Positions 1 to 9,124 of a stretch of 9,124 nt of DNA are shown here, one piece after another. The position numbers and the translations under genes were made by a program. Numbering within the stretch: the stretch's first letter is position 1; every line of letters starts with the position of its first letter. Origin of the DNA: Abditibacteriota bacterium (GTDB lineage Bacteria > Armatimonadota > UBA5829). The notes below the pieces were generated by a model. The model did no database searches. It saw nothing but the letters and a program-made list of their open reading frames with translations, and was not told the origin of the DNA. The stretch lies in NCBI GenBank assembly GCA_017959625.1, contig JAGDAG010000082.1, forward strand, positions 1 to 9,124, written 5' to 3'.

Positions 1-1
1 A

Positions 2-97
2 AACCAAAAGCCGTTTTACACCTATCCCCTGGGCTGTCTGAACAGATGGGAGCTGAGGGAGATCCTGGAGGATATGCTGAAGGAAGAGCGGGAATAA
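2..97 (+). CDS. C-terminal tail of an unidentified protein (partial)
   Basis: From the left edge, the frame starting at base 2 is open for 31 codons and stops at TAA (95-97). The peptide ends ...RWELREILEDMLKEERE, a charged amphipathic helix typical of a protein C-terminus. Most codons end in G or C (CTG, GAG, AAG, ATC), matching the codon style of the neighbouring rpoC. The gene converges on rpoC with 65 bases between the two stop codons. Too little is present to name a family, and I do not recognise it. The alternative is that this is non-coding sequence that happens to be open over 31 codons; the codon style and the position of the stop just before a terminator argue mildly for a real gene. 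Confidence 0.5.
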   Translation, partial: NQKPFYTYPLGCLNRWELREILEDMLKEERE

Positions 98-115
98 ACG
101 CCGCCGGCGCCCCGC

Positions 116-149
116 AAAAAAAAGCAGGCCTGCTTTCGGGCAGGCCTGC
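116..149 (-). terminator. Intrinsic terminator of the rpoBC transcript
   Basis: Read on the minus strand, GCAGGCCTGC (149-140), a 6-nt loop CCGAAA (139-134) and GCAGGCCTGC (133-124) form a perfect 10-bp GC-rich stem, followed at once by eight T (123-116). The hairpin begins 13 bases after the rpoC stop codon. The T tract lies only on the minus-strand side, so it serves rpoC rather than the convergent plus-strand gene. Each arm is itself a palindrome. No minus-strand gene follows in the remaining ~115 bases, so the operon appears to end with rpoC. Confidence 0.92.
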
Positions 150-162
150 CGTTCATTACGAT

Positions 163-5631
<5,469 letters not shown>

Positions 5632-5640
5632 ATGCATACA

Positions 5641-5647
5641 TCCTTCC
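5641..5647 (-). promoter_or_regulatory. Ribosome binding site of rpoC
   Basis: Minus-strand GGAAGGA (5647-5641) is the only Shine-Dalgarno-like stretch before rpoC. It sits 9 nt from the ATG at 5631-5629 but only 3 nt from the in-frame ATG at 5637-5635. The spacing therefore favours the inner ATG as the true start. Its first two G are the last two bases of the 3' arm of the preceding hairpin, so the AAGGA core begins immediately at the stem base. Confidence 0.75.
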
Positions 5648-5667
5648 GGGCTTCCGGAGAAGCCCGG
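5646..5667 (-). promoter_or_regulatory. rpoB-rpoC intercistronic hairpin with UNCG tetraloop
   Basis: The minus-strand RNA forms a perfect 9-bp stem, CCGGGCUUC / GAAGCCCGG, closed by a C-G pair around the loop UCCG. C(UCCG)G belongs to the UNCG class of exceptionally stable tetraloops. The hairpin starts 6 nt after the rpoB stop and fills most of the 36-nt gap. No T tract follows, so it is not an intrinsic terminator. Its foot touches the rpoC ribosome binding site. Possible roles (inference) are a processing or stabilising element, or a modulator of rpoC initiation that limits reinitiation by ribosomes leaving rpoB. Confidence 0.78.
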
Positions 5668-5673
5668 TAAACA

Positions 5674-8600
5674 TTATTTGCCAAACGCGTATTCGAAGCT
5701 GTTGTAAAAATCCTTGGAGGATTCTTCGTTGGTATGAAGATCCACGGTGTTTTTGTCAACATCCTCTACAGTGACCTTGAGACACAGGGCCTGAAGCTCG
5801 TTGACCAGTATCTTGAAGGATTCCGGCACTCCAGGGTCGTTGAGGGTCCTGCCTTTGACTATGGACTCAAAGGCCTTCACCCTGCCTGTGACGTCATCGG
5901 ACTTTATAGTAAGTATCTCCTGCAGGGTATAGGCGGCGCCGTACGCCTCCAATGCCCAGACTTCCATTTCGCCGAACCTCTGTCCGCCGAACTGGGCCTT
6001 TCCGCCCAGAGGCTGCTGGGTGACCAGCGAATAGGGGCCGGTGGCCCTTGCGTGTATCTTGTCGTCCACCAGATGGGAAAGCTTCAGCATATAGATGACT
6101 CCCACGGCAACGGGCTGTTCCATCTTTTCGCCGGTCCTTCCGTCGTAGAGATCGGTCTTTGCCATCTCGGCCTTGAAGCCGACTCTTCTGCAGACTGTCT
6201 CGTCGATGATGCCGATAAGCTTGTCATAATCGTAATCTTCGGGCACTTTGGCTTTTCCGAAGGTTTTTTCCGTTTTTTTGATCTCCGTTTCAAGGAGAGA
6301 TTTTTCTTCCTTTTCGGAGGCGGTTATCTCGTCCGCCGGCTTTTCGGATATCAGGCCCAGCCTGTATCTGAGCTGCGTCAGACGCGAAAGGCTTTCGCAC
6401 TTGTCGGCGGGAAGCACCGGGTCGCCGCCTATCTTCTGGCTGAAAAGCTCCAGCCCTTCCGCAGTGATCTCCTTGCTCCTGAGATACTTTTTGATGTTCT
6501 CAAGGGTGTCCCGGTAAAGCCTGTCGATAGGCTCCGACGCATCCGTCTTTATATTGTCGGCAGTCATGGATTCAAGGTTTTCCACCGCTTTCTTTTCTGC
6601 CGCCGCTATCATTTCTTCGGTAAGGTCCGCCTGTCCGGCGAGATCCAGCTCTTCCGCGAATTCCTTCAGCACCCTGAGCTTCTTGAGGTTGGTCATAACT
6701 ATAAGGTCCGCTATGATCTCCGCTTCTCTGGAGCCCTGGAAAATGGGATTCTTGAACTTGACTCCCAGATATTCGCCGGCGATGCCCTGATGGGTCTCAA
6801 GGATCTGGCCTATGTTCATACGGGAAGGGACTCCCAAAGGATTCAGCACTATATCCACGGGAGTGCCGTCGGGCAGATAGGGCATATCGCATTCGGGAAG
6901 GATGTTGGATATGACGCCCTTGTTCCCGTGGCGTCCGGCCATTTTGTCGCCCTGCATTATTTTGCGTTTCTGGGCTATGTAAACCCTTACCAGCTGGTTC
7001 ACGCCGGCGCTGAGCTCGTCGGCGTCCTTGAGCTTTTCGGCGTCTTTTATCTTGTTGATCTTCAGATACTCGTTATAGTCCTGAAGAGGCGCGCCGCAGC
7101 GTTCGCAGGTCTTGGTCTCGTTGTCGGCAGGCTTCTTGCTGAACTCGTGTATCTGCCGGCAGTCGGGATTCTCGCAGATGTATTTGAACCTGGAAAAGAT
7201 CTTCACGTCCACAACGGTCCCCGATTCTCCGTGAGGGAGCTTCAGGGAAACGTCTTTCACAGTGTCCGCTTTGGTGCCGAATATCTGGCTGATAAGGCGG
7301 GAAGCGCCGGTCTCCTCCACCTGTCCCTTGGGGGCTATCTTGCCCACAAGGATGTCGTCTGCCTGGACTTCGGCGCCGATCTTTATTATGCCGTGCCTGT
7401 CCAGGTTCTTTACGGTCTCCTCGTTGGTGTTGGGCAGCTCTCTGGTTATCTCTTCGGCGCCCATTTTTGCGTCTCTCGCTTCGGTCTCGTAACGTTCTAT
7501 GTGCACCGAAGTGAACATATCGTCCTTCACCAGCCGCTGGTTGAGAAGTATGGCGTCTTCGTAGTTGAAACCGTTCCAGGGCATGAACGCTACCGTCACG
7601 TTCTGGCCGAGAGCCAGCTCGCCGGAATCCGTGCAGGGGCCGTCCGCCAGCAGCTGGTCGGTTTTGACCCTGTCGCCGGAATGGACCACGGGGCGGGAAT
7701 TGATACAGGTGTTCTGGTTGCTTCTCACCATGTTGAAAAGCCTGTACGAATCGCACACCCTTACCGTAAAGCTGTATTTCAGCGGCTCAAGCTGTTTTAC
7801 TTCTATCCTTCCGTCTTTTCCTGTGCCGGTGGCGGCGTCCACCGATTTTGCGGAATATTCGTTTACGTAGAACAAAACGTGGTCTGCAGGGAAGGTGGAG
7901 CGGATCACTTCGGGCTCTGCCTGATAATAATCGCATTCTTCCACTGTGAGCCTGTAAACGGAGGTCTCGTCTTCGTCCTGCAGCTTGACGGCCGCTATCT
8001 TTTTCACCGTTCCGTCGGGAACCTTGTTTTCTTCTGTATTGAATTCTATGGTGTCGCCGAATTCTTCATCTCTTTTTCTTGAGTGATCCTTTGCGTCATA
8101 CACCTTTCCGCCGATGATGATATCTCCGGGGACGACGCCCTTCAGATAGCTGTCGTCGGCGAAATCGATCTCGGCAGGGGGCAGATCCTCGGGAGTCACG
8201 GCAATGGTTTTTCTGCCGTCTATCTCCGTGATCGCCACAGTGCCGGCGCGCTTCACGGGAGCGATTACCGTGTCCGTGGGGTCGGTGTCGGCAAACCGGC
8301 TGTTTTTGTCCTTGCTGCGGGAGTAAGCGAGCTTCACCGCCGCTTCCTTGGCCTGGACCTTCTGCCCGTCCCTGAGGGTGGAATAAACGGTGTAGGTGTC
8401 CGTGGTGTTCTCGTTCTGCGGGTTCACAAGTATCCACTTGCTGCTTGTCCATACCACTCTGCCGGCTCTTCTGGCCAGCATCTCCACTCCGGAGTCGTGG
8501 GCGGTCCTGCCTTCGACGCCCGTGCGCACTATGGGCGCGGTGGGGCGGAGAAGAGGAACTGCCTGGCGCTGCATGTTGGAACCCATGAGGGCCCTGTTGG

Positions 8601-9124
8601 CGTCGTCGTTTTCTATGAACGGTATAAGATTTGCCGCTACCGACATGATCTGGTTCGGCGATACGTCGATAAGGGTTATCTTGCTTTTCTCCACGGTGCG
8701 GTAATTCCCGTTGTACCGGACGTTTATGATGTCGTCGATAAACTCGCCGTTCTCGTTTGTCCTGGTGTTCGCCGTGGCTATATATTCGTTGGTCTCGTCG
8801 TCTGCGGAAAGCTCGCGTATCTCGTTTGTGATTTTTCCGTCCCTGACCACCCTGTAGGGGGTCTTCAGGAAACCGAAATCATCGATCTTTGCCTGGATGG
8901 CCATAGACCCGATAAGGCCGATGTTGGGGCCTTCGGGAGTCTCCACGGGGCAGATCCTGCCGTAATGGGAGCTGTGGACGTCGCGGACCTCCAGCTTTGC
9001 GCTCTGGCGGCTGAGGCCGCCGGGGCCCAGGGCGGAAAGCTTTCTTTTCTGCGTCAGCTCCGCCAGAGGGTTGGTCTGTTCCATGAACTGGGAAAGCTGG
9101 GAGCTTCCGAAAAAGCTTCTTATG
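5674..9124 (-). CDS. rpoB: DNA-directed RNA polymerase subunit beta (N-terminus cut off by window)
   Basis: Beta subunit, forming the other half of the active-site cleft and the rifamycin pocket. The frame is open to the right edge, where the first full codons read IRSFFGSSQLSQF, matching E. coli residues from about 502. Roughly 500 N-terminal residues are missing; 1149 are visible. Numbered from the internal Met at 9084 (E. coli M515): rifampicin region -8 to 19; RDVHSSHYGRICPVETPEGP (34-53); DDANRALMG (160-168); RSNQNTCIN (454-462); FMPWNGFNYEDAI (500-512); VNQLVRVYIAQKRK (695-708); GDKMAGRHGNKG (712-723); LYDGRTG (979-985); HARATGPYSLVTQQPLGGKAQFGGQRFGEMEVWALEAYGAAYTLQE (1011-1056, quoted here only as its conserved span; key residues H1011, K1029, R1036, E1041). 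Three insertions absent from compact beta subunits lie at about 235-447, 633-690 (four cysteines) and 787-976. The reading ends at TAA (5676-5674), 36 nt before rpoC. Confidence 0.99.
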   Translation of the reverse strand, partial: IRSFFGSSQLSQFMEQTNPLAELTQKRKLSALGPGGLSRQSAKLEVRDVHSSHYGRICPVETPEGPNIGLIGSMAIQAKIDDFGFLKTPYRVVRDGKITNEIRELSADDETNEYIATANTRTNENGEFIDDIINVRYNGNYRTVEKSKITLIDVSPNQIMSVAANLIPFIENDDANRALMGSNMQRQAVPLLRPTAPIVRTGVEGRTAHDSGVEMLARRAGRVVWTSSKWILVNPQNENTTDTYTVYSTLRDGQKVQAKEAAVKLAYSRSKDKNSRFADTDPTDTVIAPVKRAGTVAITEIDGRKTIAVTPEDLPPAEIDFADDSYLKGVVPGDIIIGGKVYDAKDHSRKRDEEFGDTIEFNTEENKVPDGTVKKIAAVKLQDEDETSVYRLTVEECDYYQAEPEVIRSTFPADHVLFYVNEYSAKSVDAATGTGKDGRIEVKQLEPLKYSFTVRVCDSYRLFNMVRSNQNTCINSRPVVHSGDRVKTDQLLADGPCTDSGELALGQNVTVAFMPWNGFNYEDAILLNQRLVKDDMFTSVHIERYETEARDAKMGAEEITRELPNTNEETVKNLDRHGIIKIGAEVQADDILVGKIAPKGQVEETGASRLISQIFGTKADTVKDVSLKLPHGESGTVVDVKIFSRFKYICENPDCRQIHEFSKKPADNETKTCERCGAPLQDYNEYLKINKIKDAEKLKDADELSAGVNQLVRVYIAQKRKIMQGDKMAGRHGNKGVISNILPECDMPYLPDGTPVDIVLNPLGVPSRMNIGQILETHQGIAGEYLGVKFKNPIFQGSREAEIIADLIVMTNLKKLRVLKEFAEELDLAGQADLTEEMIAAAEKKAVENLESMTADNIKTDASEPIDRLYRDTLENIKKYLRSKEITAEGLELFSQKIGGDPVLPADKCESLSRLTQLRYRLGLISEKPADEITASEKEEKSLLETEIKKTEKTFGKAKVPEDYDYDKLIGIIDETVCRRVGFKAEMAKTDLYDGRTGEKMEQPVAVGVIYMLKLSHLVDDKIHARATGPYSLVTQQPLGGKAQFGGQRFGEMEVWALEAYGAAYTLQEILTIKSDDVTGRVKAFESIVKGRTLNDPGVPESFKILVNELQALCLKVTVEDVDKNTVDLHTNEESSKDFYNSFEYAFGK
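7096..7176 (-). other. Putative zinc ribbon inserted in RpoB
   Basis: Within beta, between the conserved VVDVKIFSR and GVNQLVRVY segments, four cysteines follow the pattern C-x4-C-x17-C-x2-C (C637, C642, C660, C663, counting the Met at 9084 as 1). The local sequences are YICENPDC and KTCERCGAPL; the CxxCG knuckle is typical of zinc ribbons. Compact bacterial beta subunits have only a short turn here, and E. coli carries an unrelated helical insert (SI2) at the same place. The zinc-binding assignment is inferred from cysteine spacing. Confidence 0.72.
9028..9108 (-). other. Rifampicin resistance-determining region of RpoB, with variant contact residues
   Basis: These 27 codons align without gaps to E. 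coli beta 507-533. Compared with E. coli: D516 is E (codon 9081-9079), N518 is T (9075-9073), H526 is Q (9051-9049) and R529 is K (9042-9040). S531, L533, Q513, F514 and the downstream R540 and I572 are unchanged. Positions 516, 526 and 529 are established sites of rifamycin-resistance mutations, so reduced rifamycin binding is likely. Confidence 0.9.

Noticed and set aside
5646..5667. Intercistronic hairpin as a terminator of rpoB
   Set aside because: No T tract follows the stem on the minus strand, and rpoC needs the same transcript.
5734..8082. 782-codon plus-strand open frame opposite rpoB
   Set aside because: It is in register with the rpoB codons and explained by the same codon avoidance; no ribosome binding site or family resemblance is evident.

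Overview
The window lies almost entirely inside one bacterial transcription unit read from the minus strand. It holds the 3' two-thirds of rpoB (RNA polymerase beta, cut by the right edge) followed by a complete rpoC (beta'). A 36-nt gap separates them and carries a perfect hairpin. After rpoC comes a strong intrinsic terminator. The last 31 codons of an unidentified plus-strand gene converge on it at the left edge.

Layout: 2-97 (+), C-terminal tail of an unknown gene. 116-149 (-), terminator. 163-5631 (-), rpoC. 5641-5667 (-), ribosome binding site and intercistronic hairpin. 5674-9124 (-), rpoB without its first ~500 codons. The two subunits form the catalytic core of RNA polymerase, and every catalytic hallmark I checked is present: the NADFDGD loop, bridge helix, trigger-loop histidine, both beta' zinc sites, and the beta GDKMAGRHGNKG motif.

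The notable content is the architecture of these two subunits. Beta' is 1822 aa, where a compact bacterial beta' is about 1200. The excess is accounted for by five internal insertions (~97, ~40, ~147, ~52 and ~95 aa) and a ~210-aa C-terminal extension. That extension contains a possible helix-hairpin-helix/alpha-CTD-like unit and then a 112-residue acidic tail with no K, R or H. Beta carries three further insertions in the part visible: ~210 aa, ~50 aa with four cysteines spaced like a zinc ribbon, and ~170 aa. The beta rifampicin region naturally carries E, T, Q and K at E. coli positions 516, 518, 526 and 529, which suggests intrinsic rifamycin resistance.

Organism: a bacterium with moderately high GC and G/C-ending codons. 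It is not a cyanobacterium, because rpoC is not split. It does not look proteobacterial, because the E. coli-type beta and beta' inserts are absent or replaced. The long helical insert near the beta' N-terminus recalls Actinobacteria, Chloroflexi and related lineages. I cannot place it to phylum, and it is probably from a poorly studied group. I see no phage, mobile element, CRISPR or defence content; the only candidate novelty is the elaborated RNA polymerase itself.
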